This document shows positions 34,341 to 43,416 of a stretch of 64,000 nt of DNA, piece by piece. The notes under the pieces are model-generated. The model worked only from the letters and a program-made list of their open reading frames with translations. It was not told the DNA's origin and searched no databases. Location of the stretch: positions 4,422,001-4,486,000 of the forward strand of contig NZ_CP087719.1 in assembly GCF_020991085.1 (NCBI RefSeq), in the 5' to 3' direction. Numbering within the stretch: the first letter of the stretch is position 1; each line of letters opens with the position of its first letter. This DNA comes from Roseomonas sp. OT10. Its GTDB lineage: Bacteria > Pseudomonadota > Alphaproteobacteria > Acetobacterales > Acetobacteraceae. The translations under genes and the position numbers were made by a program.

Positions 34341-34519
34341 CGTGTCGTGGTTTCCGCGCGGGATCGGGGCTTCCTGATAGCCCGCGCCACCGGGGGTGGC
34401 GAGTGTCCGGTGGGCCACAGCCACGGGACAGGCCGCGCGCCGCCACCGGGACGCACGGCCTGCCTGTCCAATTCGTCATGCGGGCGGGGGCACGGCGTGG
34501 CCGTGCCCCCGGGTCCGGA

Positions 34520-35608
34520 TCAGCGGACCGTATGCGATGCCGTGAAGGCGAAGTTGTCGAAAGAGTTCTCCGCCACGCGGAACCAGGTGAATTGTTCGTC
34601 ACGGTAGCGACGGTAGGATTCCAGCACCTTGCGGAACTTCTCGTTCTTCTGCGCCGTCTCCTCGTAGACGGTATTGGCCGCCTTCCAGGCCGCCTCCAGC
34701 ACGGGGCGGGGATAGCCGCGCAGCTGCGCGCCCGCCGCCACCAGCCGGCGCAGCGCCTGGGGGTTGGAGTTGTCGTAGCGGCTGGTCATCTCCGAATCCT
34801 GCTCCAGGCAGGCGACCTGGAGCGCCTGCTTGTACAGTTCCGGCAGGCTCTCCCAGGCGCGGAGGTTGACCAGGGTGTGCAGCCGCGCGCTCGGCTCGAA
34901 GAAGCCGGGGTAGTAGTAGAAAGGCGCGACGCGGACGAAGCCGAGCTTCTCGTCGTCGTGGGGCCCGACGAACTCCACGGCGTCCAGCGTGCCGCGCTCC
35001 AGCGAGGGGTAGATGTCGCCCGCCGCCACCTGGGTCGGAACCGATCCCAGCCGCGCGAAGATCTCGCCCGCGATCCCGGCGACGCGGAACTTCAGGCCCT
35101 TCAGGTCGTCGACCGACTTGATCTCCTTGCGGAACCAGCCGCCCATCTGGGCCCCGGTGTCGCCGCTGGGGAAGCCGATGATGTTATAGTCCTTGAACAG
35201 CTCGTTCGCGAGCTCGTTGCCGCCGCCATGCCGCAGCCAGGCGGTCATCTGCCGCTGGGTCAGGCCGAAGGGCAGCGCGGTGAAGAAGGAGAAGGCCGCG
35301 TCCTTGCCCACGTAGTAGTAGGAGGCGGTGTGCGCCGCCTCGATCGTGCCCGCCTGCACCGCGTCCAGCGCCTGCAGCCCGCCCACGATCTCGCCCGCCG
35401 CGAAGACCCGGATCTGGAACTTGTTGTCCGTCAGCGCCGCGACGCGCTTGGCGATCAGCTCCGGCGTCGAGAACAGGATGTCCAGATTCTTGGGAAAGGA
35501 GGAGGTCAGCCGCCAGCGGACCTCCGGCGTGGTCTGGGCGATGGCAGGGGCGGCAAGCGCGACGGGCGCGGCGGCGGCCGCGGCGCCGAACAGGGCGCGA
35601 CGGTTCAT
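34520..35608 (-). CDS. TRAP transporter solute-binding protein (DctP family)
   Basis: Periplasmic receptor of a tripartite ATP-independent transporter, the subgroup usually binding carboxylates such as 2-oxoacids. The 362-residue product has a twin-arginine-like signal (MNRRALFGAAAAAAPVALAAPAIAQ), then EVRWRLTSSFPKNLDILF. The DctP core includes LKFRVAGIAGEIFARLGSVP with its conserved Arg, and VEFVGPHDDEKLG. ATG at 35608 has AGAGG 8 bases upstream; an ATG at 35614 is an alternative. No dctQ or dctM membrane genes are within the window near it, so it is an orphan receptor. Confidence 0.9.
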   Translation of the reverse strand: MNRRALFGAAAAAAPVALAAPAIAQTTPEVRWRLTSSFPKNLDILFSTPELIAKRVAALTDNKFQIRVFAAGEIVGGLQALDAVQAGTIEAAHTASYYYVGKDAAFSFFTALPFGLTQRQMTAWLRHGGGNELANELFKDYNIIGFPSGDTGAQMGGWFRKEIKSVDDLKGLKFRVAGIAGEIFARLGSVPTQVAAGDIYPSLERGTLDAVEFVGPHDDEKLGFVRVAPFYYYPGFFEPSARLHTLVNLRAWESLPELYKQALQVACLEQDSEMTSRYDNSNPQALRRLVAAGAQLRGYPRPVLEAAWKAANTVYEETAQKNEKFRKVLESYRRYRDEQFTWFRVAENSFDNFAFTASHTVR

Positions 35609-35744
35609 GGGCATTTCCTCTCCGGAACGTCGTATGCCCCCATAGAGAACGGAATGTGCGCCGCGGCGCAAGCACCCGGCGGTGGCCGCCAGGGCGGCTT
35701 CGTACGACGCATGGACTTCGCCGGCTGGCCGCGCGGGTCTGGCG

Positions 35745-36085
35745 TTGCAACGGCCCCCCCGGCGGAGGCTCTGTCTCCCCCCTTCCCCCTCCGCTGGAGC
35801 CACAAGCTGGCCCCGGCCCCCGCTGGAAGTCTGGTGCTGTCCGGCAGACGTCATCCCGTGGGCGAACCCTGACGGCGCGCGGGCGGGCGAGAATCCGGAA
35901 AAACCCCATGGGGGGTCAGCGAGCGCGGAGGCCGTGCCCGCCGAGGCGCTTGGCGCCTTGGCGACGTGACCCCGTCACCGGCTGTCCCGCGGCAGCGCCA
36001 ACCGGGTCCAGGGCTCGAAGAGTCCTGGCGGAGTGGGGGTATCGGGGGCGAGGCAGAGCCTTGCCTCCGGGGAACGGGCGCGCCG
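35745..36085 (-). repeat. Structured intergenic repeat, copy D, downstream of pheA
   Basis: Runs on the minus strand starting about 30 bases after the pheA stop. Hairpin 1 is at 36044-36070. Hairpin 2 is at 36008-36028 with arms CCAGGgCTC/GAGtCCTGG, a paired change from copy A. The GCTGCCGCGGGACAGCCGG box follows. Hairpin 3 is at 35940-35962 (GCCGAGGCGC/GCGCCTTGGC, one G-T pair). The CCGTCAGGGTTC module and the CCAGACTTCCAGCGGGG-like box (near 35815-35835) follow. Hairpins 5 and 6 are degenerate. Confidence 0.82.
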
Positions 36086-36114
36086 CGATCACCCGGTGCG
36101 GCGGGCCGCCTGCG

Positions 36115-36957
36115 TCAGTCCCCGCCCTGGCTGTGCCGGTAGGGATGGGCCGGGTAGGTCCCGAGCACCCGCATCCCGCGGGAGAAGAAGCGCAACTCCT
36201 CGAAGGCGCGTTCCAGGGCGGGGCTGTCGGCGCGCCCGTCCACGTCGCAGAGGAACTGCGTCGCGGAGAAGTGCCCGTCCAGCATGTAGGATTCGAGCTT
36301 CGTCATGTTCACGCCGTTGGTCGCGAACCCGCCCAGCGCCTTGTACAGCGCGGCGGGGACGGAGCGGGTGCGGAAGACGAAGGTGGTGACGCAATCCTCG
36401 CCCTCCGGCATCCGCGCCTCGCGCGACATGACGTAGAAGCGGGTGGTGTTGTGCTCCGCGTCCTCGACGTTGCGGCGCAGGATGGCCAGACCGTAGGTCT
36501 CGGCCGCCAGGGCGGAGGCGACGGCCGCGTCCTCCACCCCGCCGATCCCCGCGACGATATGGGCGGCGCCGGCCGTGTCCGCCTCGATCACCGGCTGCAT
36601 CCCCGTGTCGCGGATCAGGTTCAGCACCTGGCCCAGGGCGACGGGGTGGCTGTGCAGGCGCTTCAGCGTGGCGAGCGTGGCACCCGCCGGGGCCATCAGG
36701 CAGTGCTCCACCCGCTCGAAATGCTCGCCCACCACGTGCAGCCCCGAATCGGGCAGCAGGCGGTGGATGTCGGGCACCCGGCCGGCGAGGCTGTTCTCGC
36801 AGGGGAGCATGGCCAGCTCCGCCTGTCCCTCGCGCACCGCTGCCATCGCCGCCTCGAAGGAGGGGCAGGGCAGCGTGGTCCAGCCGGGATAGGCGGCCCG
36901 GCAGGCGAGGTCGGAATATGCGCCGGGCAGGCCCTGGAAGGCGATCACCCCGCTCAT
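36115..36957 (-). CDS. pheA: Prephenate dehydratase
   Basis: Converts prephenate to phenylpyruvate in phenylalanine synthesis. The 280-residue monofunctional enzyme has the N-terminal FQGLPGAYSDLACR catalytic-domain opening, the NTTRFYVMS motif that contains the essential Thr-Arg-Phe, and a C-terminal ACT regulatory domain (from about residue 195, VFRTRSVPAALYKALGGFA). In the ACT domain ESYMLDG stands in place of the usual ESRP-type motif. The ATG at 36957 overlaps the kdsB stop by 4 bases (ATGA). No chorismate mutase domain is attached. Confidence 0.95.
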   Translation of the reverse strand: MSGVIAFQGLPGAYSDLACRAAYPGWTTLPCPSFEAAMAAVREGQAELAMLPCENSLAGRVPDIHRLLPDSGLHVVGEHFERVEHCLMAPAGATLATLKRLHSHPVALGQVLNLIRDTGMQPVIEADTAGAAHIVAGIGGVEDAAVASALAAETYGLAILRRNVEDAEHNTTRFYVMSREARMPEGEDCVTTFVFRTRSVPAALYKALGGFATNGVNMTKLESYMLDGHFSATQFLCDVDGRADSPALERAFEELRFFSRGMRVLGTYPAHPYRHSQGGD

Positions 36958-37721
36958 CGCCGCGCGCTCCCCTGCACGCCGGGCGTCCGCACCGGGGCCA
37001 GCATAGCCCGGGCGCGTTCCAGGTCGGCCGGGGTGTCCACGCCGAAGGGGGCGTGGTCCACCCGCGCGACGGCGATCCGCATCCCCGCCTCCAGGGCACG
37101 GAGTTGCTCCAGCTTCTCGCGGCCCTCCAGCGCGCTGGCCGGCAGGGCGACGAAGCGGGCCAGCGCCGCGCGGCGATAGGCATAGACGCCAATGTGGTGC
37201 CACAGCGGCCCCTCGCCCCAGGGCACCGGCAGGCGGGAGAAGTACAGCGCCGGCGCCACCGCCGCCCCGGGCGGGAAGGCGCAGGCGCACTTCACCACGC
37301 TGTCCGTCCGCGCCTCCTCCGGCGTGGTGATCGGGGCGACGATGGTCGCGATCTCCACCGCCGGGTTGGCCAGCGGGCCCAGCACGGCGCGGAGCTGCTC
37401 CGGTGGCAGGGTCGGCAGGTCGCCCTGCAGGTTCACCACCACGTCGTGCTCCTGCACCGGATCGAGCGCGGCCAGCGCCAGGTTGATCCGGTCCGTGCCG
37501 GAGGGCACGTCGTCGGGCACCAGCACGGCGGTGCCGCCGGCGGCGCGCACCACCTCCGCCACCGGGGCGTCGGCGCAGGCGACGGCGACGGGGCCGATCC
37601 CGGCCTCCCGCGCGCGGTCGAGGACGTGGACGATCATCGGCTTGCCGTGGATGTCGGCGAGCGGCTTGTCGGGCAGCCGGGTGGAGGCCATCCGGGCGGG
37701 GATCAGGACGAGGGGGCGCAC
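36954..37721 (-). CDS. kdsB: 3-deoxy-manno-octulosonate cytidylyltransferase
   Basis: Activates Kdo with CTP to CMP-Kdo for lipopolysaccharide core assembly. The 255-residue product has the nucleotide-binding IPARMASTRLPDKPLADI motif at residues 7-24, the NLQGDLPTL metal-site region (about 98-106) and HIGVYAYRR near 170. The start is GTG at 37721. It is translationally coupled to pheA downstream, a pairing of an envelope gene with an amino-acid gene that is seen in several alphaproteobacteria. Confidence 0.95.
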   Translation of the reverse strand: MRPLVLIPARMASTRLPDKPLADIHGKPMIVHVLDRAREAGIGPVAVACADAPVAEVVRAAGGTAVLVPDDVPSGTDRINLALAALDPVQEHDVVVNLQGDLPTLPPEQLRAVLGPLANPAVEIATIVAPITTPEEARTDSVVKCACAFPPGAAVAPALYFSRLPVPWGEGPLWHHIGVYAYRRAALARFVALPASALEGREKLEQLRALEAGMRIAVARVDHAPFGVDTPADLERARAMLAPVRTPGVQGSARR

Positions 37722-37866
37722 GGGTTGTGGGACTGGCGTCGCATCATTATGGTCGCGCCGGTTCTAGTGGAGCCGGCGAGGCGGCGCAAACGTGCCGTCC
37801 GGGCGCCACTTCCGGGAATGCAGATCAGGCCGCGCGGTCCCGCGGGCGAGGAATGGAACGGGTCGT

Positions 37867-38403
37867 ATGAGCCTGGAGGCTAACAAGGCGTTCGCGGCGG
37901 TGCTGACCGCCGGCATCACCTTCATGGTGGCCGGATTCGTGGGCGGGCTGGTGGTGCACCCGCACCGGCTGGAGACCAGCGCGATCCAGGTGGGCGATGC
38001 GCCGGCCGCCGGTCCGGCGGCGGCGCCCGCGCCCTATGAGGTCGAGCCGATCGCCCCGCTGCTGGCCAGCGCCAATCCCGACAACGGCCGCACCCTGGTG
38101 CAGCGCCAGTGCGCCGCCTGCCACACCTTCGACGAGGGCGGGCGCAACGGCGTCGGGCCGAACCTGCACGGGGTCGTGGGTCGCCAGCACGCGGCGGTCG
38201 CGGGCTTCAACTACTCCAACGCCAACAAGGCCCAGGCGGACCACGCCTGGGGCTACGAGGAGCTGAACCGCTTCATCAGCTCCCCGGCCAAGGCGATGCC
38301 CGGCACCCGCATGGCCTATGCCGGCCTGAACGCGGCGCAGCAGCGGGCGGACGTGATCGCCTACCTGCGGTCCATCAGCCCCAGCGCGCCGCCGCTGCCC
38401 TGA
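37867..38403 (+). CDS. Membrane-anchored class I cytochrome c (CycM-like)
   Basis: Periplasmic c-type cytochrome held by an N-terminal membrane helix, probably passing electrons to a terminal oxidase. The 178-residue product has an uncleaved hydrophobic segment (residues about 8-30), an Ala/Pro linker, the heme motif CAACH (82-86) and a Met axial-ligand region SSPAKAMPGTRMAYAG. The start at 37867 fits the anchor; upstream frame is not family-like. It overlaps the histidinol-phosphatase-like gene by 4 bases if that gene uses a CTG start. Confidence 0.93.
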   Translation: MSLEANKAFAAVLTAGITFMVAGFVGGLVVHPHRLETSAIQVGDAPAAGPAAAPAPYEVEPIAPLLASANPDNGRTLVQRQCAACHTFDEGGRNGVGPNLHGVVGRQHAAVAGFNYSNANKAQADHAWGYEELNRFISSPAKAMPGTRMAYAGLNAAQQRADVIAYLRSISPSAPPLP

Positions 38404-39194
38404 GCCTGCCGGCCGGATACGCGGCGGTCGCCGAGGCGGCCGCCGACCTCGCGGGGGCGGTCATCCGCCCCCTGTTCCGTTCCGCCCTGCTGGTCGAGGC
38501 CAAGGGCGACGCCTCCCCCGTGACCGAGGCCGACCGCGCCGCCGAATGGGCGCTGCGCGAGCATCTGCTCGGCGCCTTCCCGGATCATGGCGTGATTGGG
38601 GAGGAGCACGGCTCCGTGCGTCCGGAGGCCGAATGGGTCTGGGTGCTGGACCCGATCGACGGGACGCGGGCCTTCGTCACCGGCCGCCCCCTGTTCGGCA
38701 CGCTGATCGGGCTGCTGCACCGGGGGAAGCCGGTGCTGGGCGTCATCGACCAGCCGGCGACCGGCGAGCGCTGGCTGGGCGTGGCCGGCGAACCCACCCG
38801 CTTCACTGGTCCCTTCGGCGGCACGCCGGGCTGCCGGCCCTGCCCCGACCTGGCCGCGGCCGAGCTGTCCTGCACCAGCCCGGCGATCTTCCGGCCGGAG
38901 GAGTACGCCGCCCGTGACGCGCTGTGCGGCGCCGTGCGCCGGGTGACCTGGGGTGGCGACTGCTACAGCTATGGCCTGCTCGCCCTGGGGCTGGTCGACC
39001 TGGTGGTCGATTCGACCATGAAGCCCTGGGACTGGGCCGCCCTGGTACCGGTGGTCGAGGGGGCGGGCGGCGCCGTCACCGACTGGGACGGCAAGCCCCT
39101 GACCCTGGAGAGCGACGGCACGGTAATGGCCGTGGGCGACCGAGCGCTGCTCGGCCCGGCCCGACGCATCCTGCGGGATGGCAAGGCGGGCTGA
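38400..39194 (+). CDS. hisN: Histidinol-phosphatase/inositol monophosphatase family protein
   Basis: Magnesium-dependent phosphatase of the IMPase fold, closest in pattern to HisN-type histidinol phosphatases. The product is about 264 residues and has the metal-site motifs GEEHG, WVLDPIDGTRAF and KPWDWAALVPVVEGAGG. No in-frame ATG, GTG or TTG is found close upstream of the conserved start region. The family-like sequence begins right at a CTG (38400) that overlaps the cytochrome stop as CTGA, like the ATGA and GTGA overlaps elsewhere in the window. A CTG start is therefore proposed. A large inverted repeat follows the gene. Confidence 0.85.
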   Translation: MSLPAGYAAVAEAAADLAGAVIRPLFRSALLVEAKGDASPVTEADRAAEWALREHLLGAFPDHGVIGEEHGSVRPEAEWVWVLDPIDGTRAFVTGRPLFGTLIGLLHRGKPVLGVIDQPATGERWLGVAGEPTRFTGPFGGTPGCRPCPDLAAAELSCTSPAIFRPEEYAARDALCGAVRRVTWGGDCYSYGLLALGLVDLVVDSTMKPWDWAALVPVVEGAGGAVTDWDGKPLTLESDGTVMAVGDRALLGPARRILRDGKAG

Positions 39195-39195
39195 G

Positions 39196-39250
39196 GCCGG
39201 AACCGTTCGGCGCAGCACCGTCACCCCGCGCCAGGGCCACCGGTTCCGGC
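39196..39250 (+). terminator. Long-loop inverted repeat after hisN
   Basis: Perfect 10-base-pair inverted repeat (GCCGGAACCG at 39196-39205, CGGTTCCGGC at 39241-39250) with a 35-base loop, directly after the hisN stop. It could be a terminator or protein-binding site; there is no T-run. Confidence 0.4.
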
Positions 39251-39332
39251 GATCTTGATCCGGCATGCCTTTCCCTGCCCGCCCGCTTGCGGATAACGAC
39301 GGCGCGCCACGTCGCGGAGGGGAAGGCAGGAC

Positions 39333-39812
39333 ATGTGGTTCAGGACACGGCTCGGCACCGCCGCTCTTCTGATATCCGGCCTCGCCCTTTCCCCGCCCGC
39401 CCCGGCGCAGGATGCGATGCGATGGGAGCAGCGCAGCGGCGAGGGGAGGATCTACCTGGCCTATGAGGTGCCGGAGAGCAGCGATCAGAGCCTTCTCCTG
39501 CTTTGCGACACCCGCAGCCGGGGCTTCTCGCTGCGCTACCAGGATGACCGGGACCGGGTACGGGGGGGCATGCGGGCGACGGTCCGCTTCGCCTCGGAGG
39601 GCGGGCAGGCATCCGTGCCGATGCGGGCACAGGTCCAGGAACTGGGCGACCAGGTCGTCCTCGATGCCAGCGTGCCGCTGACGCCCGAACTGCTGCGCGT
39701 GCTGTCGGGCGAGACGCTGCGCGTGACCCTGTCCGGGACGACCGAGTCCATCCCTCTGGCCGGGGCCCGGAGCGGCATCGCCGCCCTCGCCGCGGCCTGC
39801 GGGACGCGCTGA
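39333..39812 (+). CDS. Exported hypothetical protein
   Basis: A 159-residue protein with a signal peptide (RTRLGTAALLISGLALSPPAPAQ, cleavage before DAMRW). The mature domain is beta-rich: RIYLAYEVPESSDQSLLLLC, a single Cys, a basic RYQDDRDRVRGG loop, and ELLRVLSGETLRVTLSGTTE. GGAGGGGAAGG lies just upstream of the ATG. I do not recognise the family; the layout resembles small periplasmic or outer-membrane-associated domains found in alphaproteobacteria. It stands alone between two plus-strand units. Confidence 0.72.
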   Translation: MWFRTRLGTAALLISGLALSPPAPAQDAMRWEQRSGEGRIYLAYEVPESSDQSLLLLCDTRSRGFSLRYQDDRDRVRGGMRATVRFASEGGQASVPMRAQVQELGDQVVLDASVPLTPELLRVLSGETLRVTLSGTTESIPLAGARSGIAALAAACGTR

Positions 39813-40073
39813 GATGCGCCCGCAACTTCAGCACCCACCAGGCGACCATCGGCGAGAGCGACGGCCAGGGCCCTGGCACCCGCAAGCGGCAGTCGCCCTG
39901 TCGCCCCGGCCGCCTATTCCCCTCCAGGCATTGGGGGACGGCCTCGCCTTCGACCCCGGCCTGCCGGACCGAGCCGTCCGAGCCCGCTGACCGCATGTAC
40001 CGGCCGGTGACAACCGGTTGCGATCTGGCCATGGGTGGTTGAGGCGAAGCGACTCCGCCCCCATGCTGCCGCC

Positions 40074-41927
40074 ATGCACCGACGAGACCTGCTGGCCGCC
40101 AGCCTCGCCACCACCTTCCTCGCCGGCCTGCCGCCGCTCGCGCGACGCGCTGCGGCCCAGGCACCGGCCACGCGGCGGACCCATGCCCTCTCGCTGCTGG
40201 GCGATCCGGCCCTGCCGGCCGATTTCCCGCACTGGCCCTGGGTGAACCCCGACGCGCCGAAGGGGGGCGAGGTCGCCATGACCGCGCTCGGCTCCTTCGA
40301 CAGCTTCAACCCCTACATCCTGCGCGGCACCCCGGCCGTGGGCGTGCCGCTGCTGTTCGACACGCTGCTGCGGGAATCGGCGGACGAGGCCAGCACGGAA
40401 TACGGCCACCTCGTCGCCGCCATCGAGGTCCCGGCCGACAACCTCTGGGTGGCCTTCGAGCTGCGGGAGCAGGCGCGCTGGCATGACGGCCGCCCCGTCA
40501 CCGCCGAGGACGTGGTCTGGACCTTCAACACCCTGCGCGAGAAGGGCCGGCCCTTCTACCGGGCCTATTGGGGCGACGTGACGGAGGTGGTGGCGGAAGG
40601 CCCGCGCCGCGCCGTCTTCCGCTTCCGCAATGGCGAGAACCGGGAGCTGGCGCTGATCCTCGGCCAGATGCCCGTGCTGCCGAAGCACTGGTGGGAGGGG
40701 CGGGACTTCGCCCAACCCTCGCTGGAACCGCCGCTGGGCTCCGGCCCCTATCGCATCGAGCGGTTCGAGCCGGGGCGCAGCGTCGTCTACCGCCGCGTGG
40801 CCGACTACTGGGGCCGCGACCTGCCGACCATGCGCGGCACCAACAACTTCGACGCCATGCGCTACGAGTACTTCCGCGACACCACCGTCGCGCTGGAGGC
40901 GTTCAAGGCGGGGCAGATCGACTTCCGCACGGAGAACGTGGCGAAGGACTGGGCCACCGCCTACGACTTCCCCGCCGTTCGGCGCGGCTGGGTGAAGCGC
41001 GACGAGCTGCGCCACGAGCTGCCGACGGGGATGCAGGGCTTCGCGATGAACCTGCGCCGCCCGATCTTCGCCGATCGCCGCACGCGGGAGGCGCTGGGGC
41101 TGGTCTTCGACTTCGAGTGGATGAACGCGAACCTGTTCTACGGCTCCTACGCGCGGACGACCTCGTTCTTCTCGAATTCGGAGCTCGCCTCCTCCGGCCT
41201 GCCGCAGGGACGGGAGAAGGATATCCTGGAAGGGTTCCGGGGCAAGATTCCGGACGAGCTGTTCACGAAGCCCTTCGCCGTCCCCGTCACCGACGGCAGC
41301 GGCAACAACCGCGACAATGCCCGCCGCGCCCTGGAGCTGCTGCGGGAGGCGGGCTGGGCGATTCGCGACCGCAAGATGGTCAACGCCCAGGGCCAGCCCT
41401 TCAGCTTCGAGATCCTGCTGAACGGGCCGACCTATGAGCGCATCGCCCTGCCCTACATCCAGTCCCTCCAACGCCTGGGTATCGAGGCCCGCGCCCGCAC
41501 CGTGGACCCGGCGCAGTACCAGGTGCGGATGGACGCCTTCGACTACGACATGACCACGGAGCTCTTCGGCCAGAGCCTCTCGCCCGGCAACGAGCAGCGC
41601 GACTTCTGGACCAGCGAGAAGGCGAAGGAGCCGGGCAGCCGCAACACCATCGGCCTGTCCGACCCGGTGGTGGACGCGTTGGTGGAGCTGGTGGTGAACG
41701 CCCCGGACCGGGAGGAGCTGATCCAGCGCACCCACGCGCTCGACCGCGTGCTGCTGTGGAGCCACATCGTCATCCCGCACTGGCACAGCCGGACGTTCCG
41801 CATCGCTTGGTGGGACCGGCTCGGCCGGCCGGAGCGCAACCCACGCTACGGCCTGGGCTTCGACAGCTGGTGGGTGGACCCGGCGCGCGACCGCGCCCTG
41901 GCCGAGGCACGGCGCAGCCCGGCCTGA
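40074..41927 (+). CDS. yejA: YejA-type oligopeptide ABC substrate-binding protein
   Basis: Periplasmic family 5 receptor of the YejABEF importer, which takes up peptides including microcin C-like compounds in enterobacteria. The 617-residue product has a twin-arginine-like signal (HRRDLLAASLATTFLAGLPP) and the YejA features PHWPWVNPDAPKGGEV near residue 46, FDSFNPYILRG, and FALDFEWMN-like VFDFEWMNANLFYGSY. The start at 40074 matches the signal peptide. It begins the yejABEF operon; yejB follows after 9 bases. Confidence 0.92.
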   Translation: MHRRDLLAASLATTFLAGLPPLARRAAAQAPATRRTHALSLLGDPALPADFPHWPWVNPDAPKGGEVAMTALGSFDSFNPYILRGTPAVGVPLLFDTLLRESADEASTEYGHLVAAIEVPADNLWVAFELREQARWHDGRPVTAEDVVWTFNTLREKGRPFYRAYWGDVTEVVAEGPRRAVFRFRNGENRELALILGQMPVLPKHWWEGRDFAQPSLEPPLGSGPYRIERFEPGRSVVYRRVADYWGRDLPTMRGTNNFDAMRYEYFRDTTVALEAFKAGQIDFRTENVAKDWATAYDFPAVRRGWVKRDELRHELPTGMQGFAMNLRRPIFADRRTREALGLVFDFEWMNANLFYGSYARTTSFFSNSELASSGLPQGREKDILEGFRGKIPDELFTKPFAVPVTDGSGNNRDNARRALELLREAGWAIRDRKMVNAQGQPFSFEILLNGPTYERIALPYIQSLQRLGIEARARTVDPAQYQVRMDAFDYDMTTELFGQSLSPGNEQRDFWTSEKAKEPGSRNTIGLSDPVVDALVELVVNAPDREELIQRTHALDRVLLWSHIVIPHWHSRTFRIAWWDRLGRPERNPRYGLGFDSWWVDPARDRALAEARRSPA

Positions 41928-41936
41928 CGCGCGCCC

Positions 41937-43049
41937 GTGGCCGCCTACCTCCTCCGCCGGTTGCTGCTGGTGGTGCCGACGCTGTTCGGCATCATCCTGA
42001 TCAACTTCGTCGTCATCCAGTTCGCCCCCGGCGGCCCGGTGGAACAGATGATCGCCGAGCTGCGCGGCCAGGGCGGCAGCACGCTCGGCCGCCTGACCGG
42101 AGAGGGCCAGGGTGCGGCTCAGGCACCACAATCCCAGGGCGGGAGCGGCGGCGAGGGCGGCGCCGTCGGTACCTATCGCGGCGCGCGCGGGCTGGACCCG
42201 GCCATCGTGCGCGACATCGAGCGCACCTTCGGCTTCGACAAGCCGGCGCATGTCCGCTTCTTCGAGATGCTGAGCGGCTACCTGCGCTTCGACTTCGGGC
42301 AGAGCCTGTTCCGCGGCCGCCCGGTGATCGACCTGATCGTGGAGCGGATGCCCGTCTCCATCAGCCTCGGCCTGTGGTCCACGCTGATCATCTACCTGAT
42401 CTCCATCCCGCTCGGCATCCGCAAGGCGGTGCGGGACGGCACCGCCTTCGACGCCTGGACCTCGGGCGTGGTGCTGGTCGGCTACGCCATCCCCGGCTTC
42501 CTCTTCGCCATCCTGCTGGTGGTGATCTTCGCCGGCGGCTCCTTCGTGCAGTGGTTCCCGCTGCGCGGCCTCACCTCCTCCGGCTCGGAACTGTGGCCCT
42601 TCTGGGAACGGGCGCTGGACTATGCCTGGCACATGGTGCTGCCCACCCTGGCCCTGGTGGTGGGCGGCTTCGCCGGGCTGGTGATGCTGACCAAGAACTC
42701 CTTCATGGACGAGATCGGCAAGCAGTACGTCCTCACGGCCCGCGCCAAGGGCGCGGGCGAGCACCGCGTGCTCTACGGCCACGTCTTCCGCAACGCGATG
42801 CTGCTCATCATCGCGGGCTTCCCCTCGGCCTTCATCGGCATCCTGTTCACGGGGGCCCTGCTGGTGGAGATCGTCTTCTCGCTCGACGGCCTCGGGCTGC
42901 TGGGCTTCGAATCGGCCATCCGCCGCGACTACCCGGTGATGTTCGCCACCCTCTACATCTTCACCCTGCTCGGCCTCGTCATGCAGATCGTCGGCGACTT
43001 CGCCTACACCCTGGTGGACCCCCGCATCGACTTCGAGGCGCGACGGTGA
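41937..43049 (+). CDS. yejB: YejB-type ABC permease
   Basis: First inner-membrane permease of the Yej importer, 370 residues. It has the [21 protein letters not shown] opening, an inserted Gly/Gln-rich low-complexity stretch at about residues 50-80 (periplasmic loop), six hydrophobic segments, and the coupling loop [26 protein letters not shown]. The start is GTG at 41937. Between it and yejE is a 367-base gap filled by repeat copy E. Confidence 0.93.
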   Translation: MAAYLLRRLLLVVPTLFGIILINFVVIQFAPGGPVEQMIAELRGQGGSTLGRLTGEGQGAAQAPQSQGGSGGEGGAVGTYRGARGLDPAIVRDIERTFGFDKPAHVRFFEMLSGYLRFDFGQSLFRGRPVIDLIVERMPVSISLGLWSTLIIYLISIPLGIRKAVRDGTAFDAWTSGVVLVGYAIPGFLFAILLVVIFAGGSFVQWFPLRGLTSSGSELWPFWERALDYAWHMVLPTLALVVGGFAGLVMLTKNSFMDEIGKQYVLTARAKGAGEHRVLYGHVFRNAMLLIIAGFPSAFIGILFTGALLVEIVFSLDGLGLLGFESAIRRDYPVMFATLYIFTLLGLVMQIVGDFAYTLVDPRIDFEARR

Positions 43050-43071
43050 GGCGGGATCGCTCCAGTGGCCG

Positions 43072-43400
43072 GTCCCCGGGGGGGAAGGCTCCGCCTTTCC
43101 CCCCGGCCCCCCCTATCCGCCAGGACACTGCGTGCCCTGGACCCGGGGAGTCTGCCGGGGACAGCCTGATACGGGGTCGCGGCGCCGGAGGTCTTGGACC
43201 TCCGGCGGGAAAGGTGTCCGTCTGCGCTGACGCCTTTCCCGATTCGGCTGGCGCCCTGCCCGTCCGCGCTCCAAACGGATTCGACCGAAGGCTGACGGCA
43301 CCCACCCGGCACCAGACTCCCGCCGGGGTCCGGGGCCCGGCTGTGGCCCCGGCGGAGGGGGTCGAGAGGGGGAGGCGGCGCCTCCCCCCGGGGGTGGGCC
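43072..43400 (+). repeat. Structured intergenic repeat, copy E, between yejB and yejE
   Basis: Begins about 20 bases after the yejB stop, in operon orientation. Hairpin 1 (about 43079-43105) has arms GGGGGAAGGC/GCCTTTCCCCC. Hairpin 2 (43120-43140) has CCAGGaCAC/GTGcCCTGG. Next come the CGGGGTCGCGGCGCC box and hairpin 3 (43184-43206, GCCGGAGGTC/GACCTCCGGC). A GCCCGTCCGCG box and the CCAGACTCCCGCCGGGG box follow. Then come hairpin 5 (43330-43352) and hairpin 6 (43368-43388, GGGGGAGGC/GCCTCCCCC). Stems 2, 3 and 6 differ from copy A by paired substitutions. Confidence 0.87.
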
Positions 43401-43416
43401 AGGGACGACGCCGCGC

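Noticed and set aside
39814-39992. A short open frame of about 59 codons after the exported protein gene
   Set aside because: No ribosome-binding site and a Pro/Arg-rich product unlike any family; nothing supports translation.
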